Positions 36,860 to 44,867 of a stretch of DNA of 64,000 bases are shown here, piece by piece; position 1 is the stretch's first letter, and the number at the start of each line of letters is the position of its first letter. The position numbers and the translations under genes are program-made. The stretch is from Terriglobus tenax (GTDB taxonomy: Bacteria > Acidobacteriota > Terriglobia > Terriglobales > Acidobacteriaceae): contig NZ_JAGSYA010000004.1 in the NCBI RefSeq assembly GCF_025685395.1, positions 2,232,001 through 2,296,000 on the forward strand, read 5' to 3'. The notes beneath the pieces were generated by a model. That model was given only the letters and a program-made list of their open reading frames with translations, had not been told where the DNA came from and ran no database searches.

Positions 36860-37237
36860 ATGCGTAGACTCGCAACCCTTGCACTTTGCGGCGCGATGCT
36901 GGCCCCCGTGGCCACTCCCGCCTTTTCTCAGCAGCGCCACGACGGTTTTTATGACGGGGCGCACCGCAGCTACTCCCGCAACGGCTACAACGACCAGTAC
37001 GACCGGCGTTACTACCAGCAGCGCAAAGACAACGGCATTGGGCCGGGCAAAGGCGCGCTGATCGGTGGCGCGGGTGGTGCTGCTCTTGGAGCGCTGTTCG
37101 GCGGCGGCATGAAGGGCGCCCTGATCGGCGGTGCCGCCGGTGCCGGTGTGGGAGCTCTTGCCGGAAAGGCTGCCCAGAACAAGCGCCGGAACGACCGCAA
37201 CCGCGATTATCGCGACTACCGTTACAACCGCCGGTAA
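36860..37237 (+). CDS. Exported glycine-zipper protein
   Basis: The 125-residue protein has a signal peptide (LATLALCGAMLAPVATPAFSQ), a Tyr/Arg-rich stretch, and then a glycine-zipper region (GALIGGAGGAALGALFGG, followed by KGALIGGAAGAGVGALAG) with a basic, Arg/Asn-rich tail. Glycine zippers often associate with the outer membrane or with membrane-inserted oligomers. AAGGAG lies 8 bases before the ATG. It is divergent from mutM, and a second small exported protein follows 30 bases downstream, so the two are probably co-transcribed. Confidence 0.75.
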   Translation: MRRLATLALCGAMLAPVATPAFSQQRHDGFYDGAHRSYSRNGYNDQYDRRYYQQRKDNGIGPGKGALIGGAGGAALGALFGGGMKGALIGGAAGAGVGALAGKAAQNKRRNDRNRDYRDYRYNRR

Positions 37238-37267
37238 ACCAGCCACAGTGACCCAGGAGAGATAACG

Positions 37268-37699
37268 ATGAAGACGATGGTACTTGCAGCAGTCATGATG
37301 GCCATTCCCGGCGCTCTGGTGGCCCAAGGCGTGAGCGGAACAACCCGGATGAAGGGTGAGGAGCCAAAACCCACCGCAAGCGCACAGAGCGGCGCCACGA
37401 TGGCTGGAGAAAGTTCCGGCAACTGGACCAGCGAACAACTGCTCCCGTTGACCGTGCATGAAGCCTGGGTGCAGAGCGGTCGCAACGAAGACCGCTTCTT
37501 CGACATGGTGAAACAACTGGCCGAGTTCAGCGCGCAGAAGCGCGGCCTTACGCTGCCGGAAACCGAAACCGCGGGACAGAAGGCAGGCGACTGGATCAAG
37601 AAGGAAGCGAAAAAGGATCCGGACCAGTTGCTGTACGTCGTGGTGGACCGGGCTGTAGTGAAGGTAGGGACAAAGGGCTCCGCCGTCGCCGGCCGTTAG
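37268..37699 (+). CDS. Exported DUF4142-less small protein of unknown function
   Basis: The 143-residue protein has a signal peptide (ending GALVAQG), a short disordered Ala/Thr/Ser-rich stretch, and a compact helical domain with AWVQSGRNEDRFFDMVKQLAEFSAQKRG and KAGDWIKKEAKKDPDQLLYVVVDRAV. No family is recognised. AGGAGAG precedes the ATG. It follows the glycine-zipper gene by 30 bases in one operon, and a hairpin terminator follows its stop. Confidence 0.65.
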   Translation: MKTMVLAAVMMAIPGALVAQGVSGTTRMKGEEPKPTASAQSGATMAGESSGNWTSEQLLPLTVHEAWVQSGRNEDRFFDMVKQLAEFSAQKRGLTLPETETAGQKAGDWIKKEAKKDPDQLLYVVVDRAVVKVGTKGSAVAGR

Positions 37700-37811
37700 G
37701 CGGCGAAATAGGCCCCAAACTCCGTTGGGGTAAGAATGCCTTTAAGAACAATGGTTGAAAGATAAGAGTTATTCCGTAGTCTTAACCGTTTGTCGCGGAA
37801 AAGTGGATATT

Positions 37812-37850
37812 AGGCTCAAGTGATGCAGTATCAGTCACTTGAGCCTTTGT
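37812..37850 (+). terminator. Terminator-like hairpin
   Basis: AGGCTCAAGTGA at 37812-37823 pairs perfectly with TCACTTGAGCCT at 37835-37846 around an 11-base loop, followed by TTGTCTTGATTT. It lies about 110 bases past the stop of the small exported gene. Confidence 0.7.
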
Positions 37851-38141
37851 CTTGATTTAGAAAACCCGCCGGAAGAAAACGAACGTTTCGGACAGTTCCG
37901 TGGACCCCGGAAGGTTGCGTCCTATTAAATCCAAGATTTCCACGGTACCCTCATATCCACAGTGCGAAAGACGGGTGTGATTTAACGGAAATCCCATTTT
38001 TTAAGGCGATTCGTGCGGCTTAATTCGCACCCGCTTTTGCACACCGCGTTAGGAAAAGTGGAATTTTCCTCAATATCCACAGGGTTTTCCTTAACTGGAA
38101 AAGCGCGGCCAAATCGCTGCAGTATCCGTCAGAATCTGCAT
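37851..38141. other. A+T-rich intergenic region with DnaA-box-like sites
   Basis: No gene is seen. TTTTGCACA at 38035-38043 fits the DnaA-box consensus TTWTNCACA. ATATCCACA at 37953-37961 and 38073-38081 each differ from TTATCCACA at one position. All three lie in the same orientation, with A+T-rich stretches between them, about 2.7 kb from the dnaA start. This is a weak candidate for an origin part or a DnaA-titration site. Confidence 0.35.
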
Positions 38142-39146
38142 ATGTCCATCCATCTCCGGGCGGTGACTGTCGTGCTGCTGACGGCATGGGTTGCACCGCG
38201 CGCGCAGCAGGCAGCCGATCCTCCGGCGAGTGCTCTTCATGAGCAGGCGGTGCGCCTTTTCTCGGAAGCAAAGCCCTACATCGATCTTCCCCTCCAGAAG
38301 CTGGAGCACCAGGTGGAGGAACTTCATGGGCTGAAGGCGGACGAGGACCAGGAGAAGCTGGAGGACGTGCTGGAGAGCGCCAGCGCGGCTGTGCTGCAGC
38401 AACTACCCCGCGTTCCGAACCTGGTGGCGCGGGAGGATGTTGCCTTTGAGACCGAGCAGTCTCAAATGGTGCGGGGCGCCGGCTTTGGCCGCAGGGGTGG
38501 AGGCGGCGTGTATGGCGTCGGAGACCGCCAGCTTGCCGTGATCCGTGAGAACAGCTACGAGTTTGTCATTCGTCGCCAGAAGGATGACGAGGGGATTCCC
38601 GTTCTGCAGGAGTCTCGCCGCGACCCGCGTACGGAGAAGGAGCCGGAAGGACAGCAATTGCCACAGGCGCTGGGATTCAGCCAGCTATGGATGTTGTTTA
38701 CCCGGGAGGAGCTGCATCATCAGCGCTATCGCTACCTGGGGACGCAAAAGGTTCATGGCCAGGTAACAAACGTGCTTGCCTTTGCGCAGGTGCCGGAGCG
38801 GGTGTCGAATCCGGGCGTCATCCAGACGACCCAGGGGCCTGTGCCCATGCTGCAGCAGGGTATTGTCTGGATCGATGAACAGACAGGGCAGATTCTGCGC
38901 ATCCGTACGGACCTTCTGGCTCCTGTGCCGCAGATCCAGGCCGAATCCATCAGCTCAACGGTAGAGTTCTCCGCGGTGCGCCTGCCGGGGCTGGAGGAAC
39001 TTCTATGGCTACCCAAACACGTGGACCTTACCTGGACTATCCAGGGACAGTACGGCGGCGAGATACACCGTTATTCCAGGTACCGGTTATATAAGGCGAA
39101 GATACGCATCCTTATTCCGAAAGACGAAGACTTAGTCCGGGAGTAA
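38142..39146 (+). CDS. Exported protein of unknown function
   Basis: A protein of 334 residues beginning at ATG 38142, with a signal peptide of about 22 residues (MSIHLRAVTVVLLTAWV then PRAQQ). The rest is a soluble domain: a helical, Glu/Leu-rich region (about 50-95), a glycine-rich loop (AGFGRRGGGGVYG) and a beta-rich C-terminal half with HHQRYRYLGTQKVHGQVTNVLAFAQVPE and GIVWIDEQTGQILRIRTDLL. The latter strongly recalls the outer-membrane lipoprotein-sorting or DUF-type 'convex beta-sheet' domains, but no family is certain. Upstream extension of the frame to 38013 is unlikely. Confidence 0.65.
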   Translation: MSIHLRAVTVVLLTAWVAPRAQQAADPPASALHEQAVRLFSEAKPYIDLPLQKLEHQVEELHGLKADEDQEKLEDVLESASAAVLQQLPRVPNLVAREDVAFETEQSQMVRGAGFGRRGGGGVYGVGDRQLAVIRENSYEFVIRRQKDDEGIPVLQESRRDPRTEKEPEGQQLPQALGFSQLWMLFTREELHHQRYRYLGTQKVHGQVTNVLAFAQVPERVSNPGVIQTTQGPVPMLQQGIVWIDEQTGQILRIRTDLLAPVPQIQAESISSTVEFSAVRLPGLEELLWLPKHVDLTWTIQGQYGGEIHRYSRYRLYKAKIRILIPKDEDLVRE

Positions 39147-39346
39147 GTCGAGAAATCGATTCATCCGGCTAAAGACCTCTACAATGCGAACGATATGCGC
39201 GGTAGGAACAGCCGCCGCGAAGGATTTTTCCTGTGCTTCTGTCGTCTCATGATCGTTTGTAGTGAATGAGGTGGATCCAGTGGTTGTAACTTGCAGATGT
39301 TAGTTAGAAGCAGACCCTTTCGGGATGACAATGACAAGAAAAGCAA

Positions 39347-39372
39347 AAGAGCCACCGTATCCGGTGGCTCTT
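39347..39372 (-). terminator. Terminator of dnaA
   Basis: AAGAGCCACCG at 39347-39357 pairs with CGGTGGCTCTT at 39362-39372 around TATC; read leftward it continues into TTGCTTTTCTTG. It lies about 30 bases past the dnaA stop. Confidence 0.85.
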
Positions 39373-39401
39373 CGCTTTGACTGATAACTAAGAACTAACA
39401 A

Positions 39402-40817
39402 CTAATTCAAGGTTTCCATCAGCTTGTTGATGGTGCGGTTCAGATCTTTATCCGTGCGGCGCTGTTCGTCGATCTTGGCGATGGAGTGCATCACCGTGGT
39501 GTGGTGTTTGCCGCCGAACTGGCGACCGATTTCGGGCAGGCTGGCCTCGGTCATCTGCTTGGCCAGGTACATGGCGATCTGGCGCGGGACGACGATCTGG
39601 CGGGAGTTGTTCTTCTGCTTCAGCTCGGCCACGCGCATGCCGAACTGTTCGGCGACGGCGCGCTGGATGGCTTCGATCGTGATCTTGCGCACCTGGGTGT
39701 CAATGAACTGCTTCAGGCACTGCTGGGCCGTGGGCAGCGTGATCTCGACCCCGTGGAGCGAGCACCAGGCGATGAGGCGGACGAGTGCGCCTTCGAGCTC
39801 ACGCACGTTGGTGCGGACGTTCGACGCGATAAAGAGAGCTACATCGGTCGGCAGCGGGGTGTGCTCGCTCTCGGCCTTCTTCTGCAGGATGGCGACCTTG
39901 GTCTCGAGATCGGGCGGCTGGATGTCGGCGATCAGACCCCATTCAAAGCGCGAGCGCAGGCGGTCTTCGAAGTCGGCCAGCTCTTTGGGCGGACGGTCCG
40001 ATGCGATGACGATCTGCTTCATGGACTCGTGCAGCGCGTTGAAGGTATGGAAGAACTCCTCCTGCGTGCGCTCCTTGCCGGCCAGGAACTGGATGTCGTC
40101 GATCAGCAGCACGTCCACGTTGCGGTACTTGTCGCGGAAGCTGGTCATCTTGTCGTAGCGGACGGAGTTGATCATCTCATTGGTGAACTTTTCACCGGAG
40201 ACATAGCTGATGGCCGCGTGCGGGTTGCGCTTCTTCACCTCGTGGCCGATGGCCTGCATCAGGTGGGTTTTGCCCATACCGACTCCGCCATAGAGAAAGA
40301 GCGGGTTGTAGGCCTTGGAGGGGCGCTCGGCGACGGCCAGCGATGCGGCGTGGGCGAACTGGTTGCCGCTGCCGATGACGAAGCCCTCGAAGACGTAGCG
40401 CGGGTTGAGCTGCGCGGCCGTGTTCCAGTCAAAGCGCGACTGCTCGGGCAGGTTGCCGTTCTGGCGGCCATTGGCTCCGCGGCCGTTGGGCAGGGACCGG
40501 TCAGGCTGCGGCGCAAAGCCGCCGTCCTCGCGCACCTTGGGCAGCGAAGGGTCTTCCTGGGGAGTGACGAAGAGAACCTTCTCGACCTCGAGACCGAGGT
40601 TGTCGATGGCCTCCATGATCAGGTTTTCGTAGCGATCGCCCACGTGTTGGAACTCAGCCGAGGGGATACGGACATACAGGGTTTTGCCGTTCACGTGCGA
40701 GAAGCGGGTGGGCTTGAACCAGGTGTCATACGACTGCCGGTTCACCTTTTTCTGCAACGCTTCCAGGATACGGACCCAGTGATTCAAAACAACGGTAGCA
40801 GTCGGTGCAAAGGACAT
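39402..40817 (-). CDS. dnaA: Chromosomal replication initiator DnaA
   Basis: The 471-residue protein has all four DnaA domains. Domain I opens WVRILEALQKKVNRQSYDTWF, followed by a Gly/Asn-rich linker of about 45 residues. The AAA+ core has Walker A GGVGMGKT at 177-184 and Walker B VLLIDDIQFL at 236-245. The C-terminal domain IV carries the DNA-binding signature GGKHHTTVMHSI near residue 440. It unwinds oriC and binds DnaA boxes, so this marks the replication-origin neighbourhood. Transcription runs leftward, divergent from rpmH; a terminator follows. Confidence 0.98.
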   Translation of the reverse strand: MSFAPTATVVLNHWVRILEALQKKVNRQSYDTWFKPTRFSHVNGKTLYVRIPSAEFQHVGDRYENLIMEAIDNLGLEVEKVLFVTPQEDPSLPKVREDGGFAPQPDRSLPNGRGANGRQNGNLPEQSRFDWNTAAQLNPRYVFEGFVIGSGNQFAHAASLAVAERPSKAYNPLFLYGGVGMGKTHLMQAIGHEVKKRNPHAAISYVSGEKFTNEMINSVRYDKMTSFRDKYRNVDVLLIDDIQFLAGKERTQEEFFHTFNALHESMKQIVIASDRPPKELADFEDRLRSRFEWGLIADIQPPDLETKVAILQKKAESEHTPLPTDVALFIASNVRTNVRELEGALVRLIAWCSLHGVEITLPTAQQCLKQFIDTQVRKITIEAIQRAVAEQFGMRVAELKQKNNSRQIVVPRQIAMYLAKQMTEASLPEIGRQFGGKHHTTVMHSIAKIDEQRRTDKDLNRTINKLMETLN

Positions 40818-41249
40818 GTCTTTCCTATTCGGTCCTACGAGCCGGTTTCCACGGGTACCTTGCGAGAGGGCTTCAACGGCAAACGAAAGTCTAGGCCCGC
40901 ATGAGGAAATCTCAGGCGAGTGAGGGGGGAGAAGCGTTTGCTGGAATGCTCTGCGCGGCGTGGCGCCAGAGGGTTACTCTTTGAGGTTACTGCGTGTGAA
41001 AACAGCCAGTGGACGTGTCTTGTCTCTATCGAACAGTGCCGATAGTAGCACGCTGAACAGGGCCGAATTCAAGCGGCATTTACCAATTAATTTTGAGTTG
41101 CACCATGCATTGTGAAACTCCGGGCAAGTGTGCAAAAAGAGTGAACAATTCCCGGCGGAGAAGTCCGAAATGCTTGGCCGCAGGTGGAAATCGGGGTAGA
41201 ATAAAAAGCTGTTGCAACTTCAAGGATTTGATGTAGGAGAGGCTATCCC
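40818..41249. promoter_or_regulatory. dnaA / rpmH divergent region with DnaA-box-like sites; candidate oriC
   Basis: This 432-base spacer separates leftward dnaA from rightward rpmH, so it must hold both promoters. TGTGCAAAA at 41129-41137 is a consensus DnaA box (reverse orientation) and TGTGAAAAC at 40995-41003 is one mismatch away. Both replichores would be transcribed co-directionally if replication began here. Box number is low for a full oriC, so autoregulation of dnaA is the alternative. No gene is seen. Confidence 0.45.
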
Positions 41250-41405
41250 ATGCCCAAGCGTACCTTTCAACCCAACCGCCGCCGCCGCTCGAAGGTTCAC
41301 GGCTTCCTGAGCCGTATGGCCACCAAGGCTGGCCGCGCAGTTCTGAACCGCCGCCGCGCCAAGGGCCGTCACAAGATCGCCGTCAGCGCTGGTTTCCGCG
41401 ACTAG
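41250..41405 (+). CDS. rpmH: 50S ribosomal protein L34
   Basis: A 51-residue ORF beginning [19 protein letters not shown], with [23 protein letters not shown] downstream; this is a complete L34 and is too short for many gene finders. The purine-rich GTAGGAGAGG lies just upstream. It sits next to dnaA and before rnpA, the conserved order near bacterial origins. The C-terminal extension (IAVSAGFRD) is a little longer than the E. coli protein. Confidence 0.97.
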   Translation: MPKRTFQPNRRRRSKVHGFLSRMATKAGRAVLNRRRAKGRHKIAVSAGFRD

Positions 41406-41711
41406 TTTTTCCCCGCCTTCCCATGCAGCCCGGCCCCATTCCGCTGGAGCAGGCATGCGCGAAGCTGACCAGATTTCGGTCGCCGCGCGTTGTAGGCCGG
41501 GTATCTCCGGAACGGAAAGCGGTTCCGGAGACTGTGGTTTCGGATTCAGACACGCACATTAAGAGAGTGAACGTGCCGGGAGTCTTTCCCTGGCACGGGC
41601 AGGAACGTGGGGACGAGAGGTTTTCGTCCTCCGCCGATGTCTGCGCATTGGCCGTACCCCGGCCAAACGCGGCGTTGTGTCTATCCGTCCGGGCCGCTTG
41701 AGTGAACTGCC
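41406..41711 (+). other. Structured rpmH-rnpA spacer
   Basis: Unusually long (306 bases) for this operon. It contains hairpins in series: TCTCCGGAAC / GTTCCGGAGA at 41504-41531 (10 pairs, 8-base loop), an imperfect GTGCC..GGCAC stem at about 41573-41596, and GGACGA / TCGTCC at 41611-41629. The frame open at 41423-41701 has no family resemblance and is not called. It could be an RNA leader controlling rnpA, or a processing site. Confidence 0.5.
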
Positions 41712-42074
41712 ATGATGCATACCGATCTTCGCCTTCGCAAGCACGCCGACTACCAGAGCGTGTATGGCCGCAGCCGCAAGCAGCATGCGCGGCAGATGGC
41801 CTACTTCTTCGCTCCGCGCGAGGATGCGGACGCTGCCGGGCCGCGCGTCGGCCTGACCGTGGGCAAGGTGATGGGCAAGGCGCATGACCGTAACCGCATC
41901 AAGCGCCGGATGCGCGCCGCGGTGCAGGCCAATGCCGCCCTGCTGACGATGCCGGTGGATGTGATTCTGCATCCGCGCCGTACCGTGCTCGAGGTGGAGT
42001 TTGAGAAGCTGAAGGCCGATGTTGCCGATGTGTTTCGCGCGGTACAGCGTGCGACGGTGAAGGCGCGGGCATGA
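41712..42074 (+). CDS. rnpA: Ribonuclease P protein component
   Basis: The 120-residue protein has the RnpA hallmarks: [18 protein letters not shown] at the N-terminus, [25 protein letters not shown] (RNA-binding RNR motif) in the centre, and [12 protein letters not shown]. It binds the RNase P RNA for pre-tRNA 5' processing. Start is ATG 41712 or ATG 41715. Its stop overlaps the yidD start (ATGA), so translation is coupled. Confidence 0.95.
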   Translation: MMHTDLRLRKHADYQSVYGRSRKQHARQMAYFFAPREDADAAGPRVGLTVGKVMGKAHDRNRIKRRMRAAVQANAALLTMPVDVILHPRRTVLEVEFEKLKADVADVFRAVQRATVKARA

Positions 42075-42310
42075 ACACCCTGTTCCGCGGTCTGTTCAAG
42101 CTGTACCGCTGGACACTGTCTCCCCTGCTGCACGGTTTTGGCCTGGGTGGATGCAAGTATCAACCCACCTGCTCAGAATATGCGGAGGTTGCGCTGTACC
42201 GTCATGGCCTGGTGAAGGGTTCCCTGCTGGCGTTGTGGCGGATCCTGCGCTGTAACCCCTTTACCAAGGGCGGACTGGACCCGGTTCCACCGCCGCGTCC
42301 GGACGCGTAA
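42071..42310 (+). CDS. yidD: Membrane protein insertion efficiency factor YidD
   Basis: The 79-residue protein has the YidD core: [11 protein letters not shown], then [37 protein letters not shown], with the three conserved cysteines in place. It assists YidC-dependent insertion of inner-membrane proteins. Its ATG overlaps the rnpA stop. Confidence 0.95.
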   Translation: MNTLFRGLFKLYRWTLSPLLHGFGLGGCKYQPTCSEYAEVALYRHGLVKGSLLALWRILRCNPFTKGGLDPVPPPRPDA

Positions 42311-42428
42311 GCGTGATGGCTGCCACAAGCAAACAATCTTCAACCCCCATACAATAGAAACGAGCGTTTTCGCGCCTAAATCACGCACCCGCTCGCAGGA
42401 TTTACTCAGGAAGAGAGTCGAAGTCTCC

Positions 42429-44165
42429 TTGGCAGAAATCAAGAATCCCAATCAGCAAGGCGGAACCGGCAGCACCACCACGATGCTGGTCATGATGGTG
42501 GTCTTTCTCGGCGTGTTCTTCGGTCTTCGTTACTTTGGCCCGAAGAAACCGGCAGCGACCGTGACCCCGGCGCAGCAACAGCAGGCCCAGCAGCACCAGG
42601 AGGCGGTGAATACCGCCACCGCGGCCGCTGTTGCCAATGCATCGACCGCCAGCGTGGCCGCGCAGGGCGAGCAGACGACCACGGTTGAGAGCCCCGTCTA
42701 CCGTGTCACGTTCACGAACAAGGGAGCTCAGGTAACGCACTGGATCCTGAAGGACCACAAGGATTCGCACGGCGCTCCGCTGGACCTGGTGAGCAAGGCC
42801 TCCGCCGCAAAGTACGGTCTTCCGCTGTCGCTCTACTCCTATGACACCAGCGCGATGGCGAAGCTGAACAGCGGCCTGTACGTGGCTTCCGCCACGGGCA
42901 CGGTTACTGCTCCGTCGACGTTGACCTTTACCTATGCTGCCGGCGGCCTGGAGGTGACCAAGAGCTTCACCTTTGACAGCAGCTATGTGCTGAGCGCGAA
43001 GGTGGACGTGAAGCAGAACGGCGCCCCGGTGCGCGCCCTGCTCACCTGGCCCGGAGCCTTTGGTGATCAAGAGAACCTGACGCACCATAATTATGACCAG
43101 TTCGATGCCTCGCAGAATGGCAAGGAAGAGCATACGGCAGCCAAGAAGGTGACCGGCGGCAACACGCTCAACGGACCCTTTGACTGGGCCGGCGTGAGCG
43201 ACGCTTACTTTGCCGCGATCTTCCTGCCGGAGAACCCGGCTACTGCGAGCGTGGTGACGCTGAACCGCCCCATTGAGGTCTCCAAGGACGGCGACGGCAA
43301 GAACATGACACCGGTGCCAGCGCTGGGCGCCGCCATGGGCGACGTGAACGGAGCGCTTTCAACGCGCCTGTTTGTTGGACCCAAGGCTGTGAGCCTGCTG
43401 AAGAGCATTCACGCCGCCGACGGCAAGACGACTCTGGAGCCGCTGCTGGACTTCGGCTTCTTCGGCGTGATCGGCAAGTACCTGTTTCTGGCTCTGCAGG
43501 CGGTACACACCTATGTACCGAACTGGGGATGGTCCATCGTCATCCTGACGATCATCATCAACCTGATCCTGCTGCCGCTGCGCTACAAGACCATGCAGTC
43601 CGCGCTGAAGATGCAGCGCATTCAGCCGCAGATGGATGCCATCAAGGCCCGCTACGCCAAGTACAAGGTTACGGACCCGAAGCGTGCCGAGATGAACGCC
43701 GAGGTGATGGAGCTGCAGAAGCGCGAAGGCGTCAATGTCTTCGGCGGCTGTTTGCCCACGCTGATCCAGCTTCCGCTGCTGTTCGCCTTCCTGGGCATGC
43801 TGCCCAAGGTCGTGGAACTGCGCGGAGCGCACTGGTTCTGGCTGCATGACCTGACGGCGGCCGATCCGTATCACATCCTGCCGATCGTCATGATCGTCTC
43901 GCAGTTCCTGATGCAGTTCTACACGCCGTCGCCCGGCATTGATCCGGCGCAGCAGAAGATGATGGCGTTCATGATGCCGGTCTTCTCCGGCTACATTACG
44001 TGGAACTACGCATCGGGCCTGGCGCTGTACTGGACTATTGGCAACCTGATCGGCATTATCCAGCAGCAGGTGATGAACCGCACCAAGCTGGGTCGTGAAA
44101 TGAAGGAGCTGGCTGCCAAGCGTGCAAAGCGCCGCCAGCCGGCAACGATTCAGGGCCGCCGGTAA
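42429..44165 (+). CDS. yidC: Membrane protein insertase YidC
   Basis: The 578-residue insertase has an N-terminal membrane segment (MLVMMVVFLGVFFGLRYF), a large periplasmic beta domain (about 95-340) and the conserved five-helix core at the C-terminus with NWGWSIVILTIIINLILLPLRYK and GGCLPTLIQLPLLFAFL. It ends with a basic tail. It inserts and folds inner-membrane proteins alone or with Sec. Start is TTG 42429, fitting the short N-terminal tail; AGGAAGAG lies about 10 bases further upstream than usual. Gene order yidD-yidC-khpB is conserved. Confidence 0.97.
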   Translation: MAEIKNPNQQGGTGSTTTMLVMMVVFLGVFFGLRYFGPKKPAATVTPAQQQQAQQHQEAVNTATAAAVANASTASVAAQGEQTTTVESPVYRVTFTNKGAQVTHWILKDHKDSHGAPLDLVSKASAAKYGLPLSLYSYDTSAMAKLNSGLYVASATGTVTAPSTLTFTYAAGGLEVTKSFTFDSSYVLSAKVDVKQNGAPVRALLTWPGAFGDQENLTHHNYDQFDASQNGKEEHTAAKKVTGGNTLNGPFDWAGVSDAYFAAIFLPENPATASVVTLNRPIEVSKDGDGKNMTPVPALGAAMGDVNGALSTRLFVGPKAVSLLKSIHAADGKTTLEPLLDFGFFGVIGKYLFLALQAVHTYVPNWGWSIVILTIIINLILLPLRYKTMQSALKMQRIQPQMDAIKARYAKYKVTDPKRAEMNAEVMELQKREGVNVFGGCLPTLIQLPLLFAFLGMLPKVVELRGAHWFWLHDLTAADPYHILPIVMIVSQFLMQFYTPSPGIDPAQQKMMAFMMPVFSGYITWNYASGLALYWTIGNLIGIIQQQVMNRTKLGREMKELAAKRAKRRQPATIQGRR

Positions 44166-44191
44166 CGGCGGTCCCTTAAGTACGAGGAAGT

Positions 44192-44788
44192 ATGGAAGAT
44201 CTTTCCCAGGCTGCGAAGAAGATTGCTGCATTTATCCAGACGCTGACCACCACCGGTGGCATGCGCCTGAAGTACCGCATTACAGCGGGCGCTGGCGCAT
44301 CGGACCCGGATGGGCTGGAACGCCGCGATATCTACGTAGAGCTGGCGGGCCCCGATGCGGAGCTGATGACCGAGCGCAACGGCGAAGTGCTGCGCGCTCT
44401 CGAGCACATTGCCGCGAAGATACTGCAGCTTGAACCGGAAGACCATGACCGCATCTCCTTTGACGCACTTGGCTTCAAGGCAGAGCGTGCCGCCGAGCTG
44501 CGGGACACGGTGGAAGATGCCGTGGAGCGCGTGCGTGAGACGGGCAAGCCTTATAGCTTCCGCCCCATGAGCAGCCGCGAACGCCGCATGCTGCACATGG
44601 CGCTGAGCGAGCACACCGACCTTCGCACGGAGTCCAGCGGCGAAGGCCGCGACCGCTTCGTGGTTTTGTATCCCGGAGATTACCAGGGCACGATTCGCCC
44701 GCCGCGTCGGGACGATCGTGGTGGCGGCCGACGGCCAGGTGGACGCCCTGGTGGCTCTCGCTCCGGCGGACGCGGATACCGCCGCTAG
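44192..44788 (+). CDS. khpB: KH-R3H RNA-binding protein (KhpB/Jag) with RGG-type tail
   Basis: The 198-residue protein has a KH-type domain (about 20-90: MRLKYRITAGAG, LIGxx-type loop replaced, DIYVELAGPDAELMTERNGEVLRALEHIA) and an R3H domain (RPMSSRERRMLHMALSEHTDLRTESSGEGRDRFVVLYP). The last 30 residues are a Gly/Arg-rich tail (RDDRGGGRRPGGRPGG), typical of RNA-binding disordered tails. The usual Jag N-terminal extension is absent. GAGGAAG precedes the ATG. A strong terminator follows. Confidence 0.88.
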   Translation: MEDLSQAAKKIAAFIQTLTTTGGMRLKYRITAGAGASDPDGLERRDIYVELAGPDAELMTERNGEVLRALEHIAAKILQLEPEDHDRISFDALGFKAERAAELRDTVEDAVERVRETGKPYSFRPMSSRERRMLHMALSEHTDLRTESSGEGRDRFVVLYPGDYQGTIRPPRRDDRGGGRRPGGRPGGSRSGGRGYRR

Positions 44789-44809
44789 GTAACGATTGCT
44801 TCTCTCTAC

Positions 44810-44843
44810 AAAAAGTGCGGACCCGACCAGGTCCGCACTTTTT
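44810..44843 (+). terminator. Intrinsic terminator of the rpmH-khpB operon
   Basis: A perfect 14-base stem: AAAAAGTGCGGACC at 44810-44823 and its match at 44830-44843, loop CGACCA, followed by CTTTT. Confidence 0.92.
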
Positions 44844-44867
44844 CTTTTGCCGCGATGCTGTGTGTGA

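Noticed and set aside
39486-40904. 472-residue open frame opposite dnaA
   Set aside because: Shadow of dnaA, whose domains are unmistakable.
41423-41701. 92-residue open frame in the rpmH-rnpA spacer
   Set aside because: No family resemblance and low-complexity composition; the spacer is better described by its hairpins.
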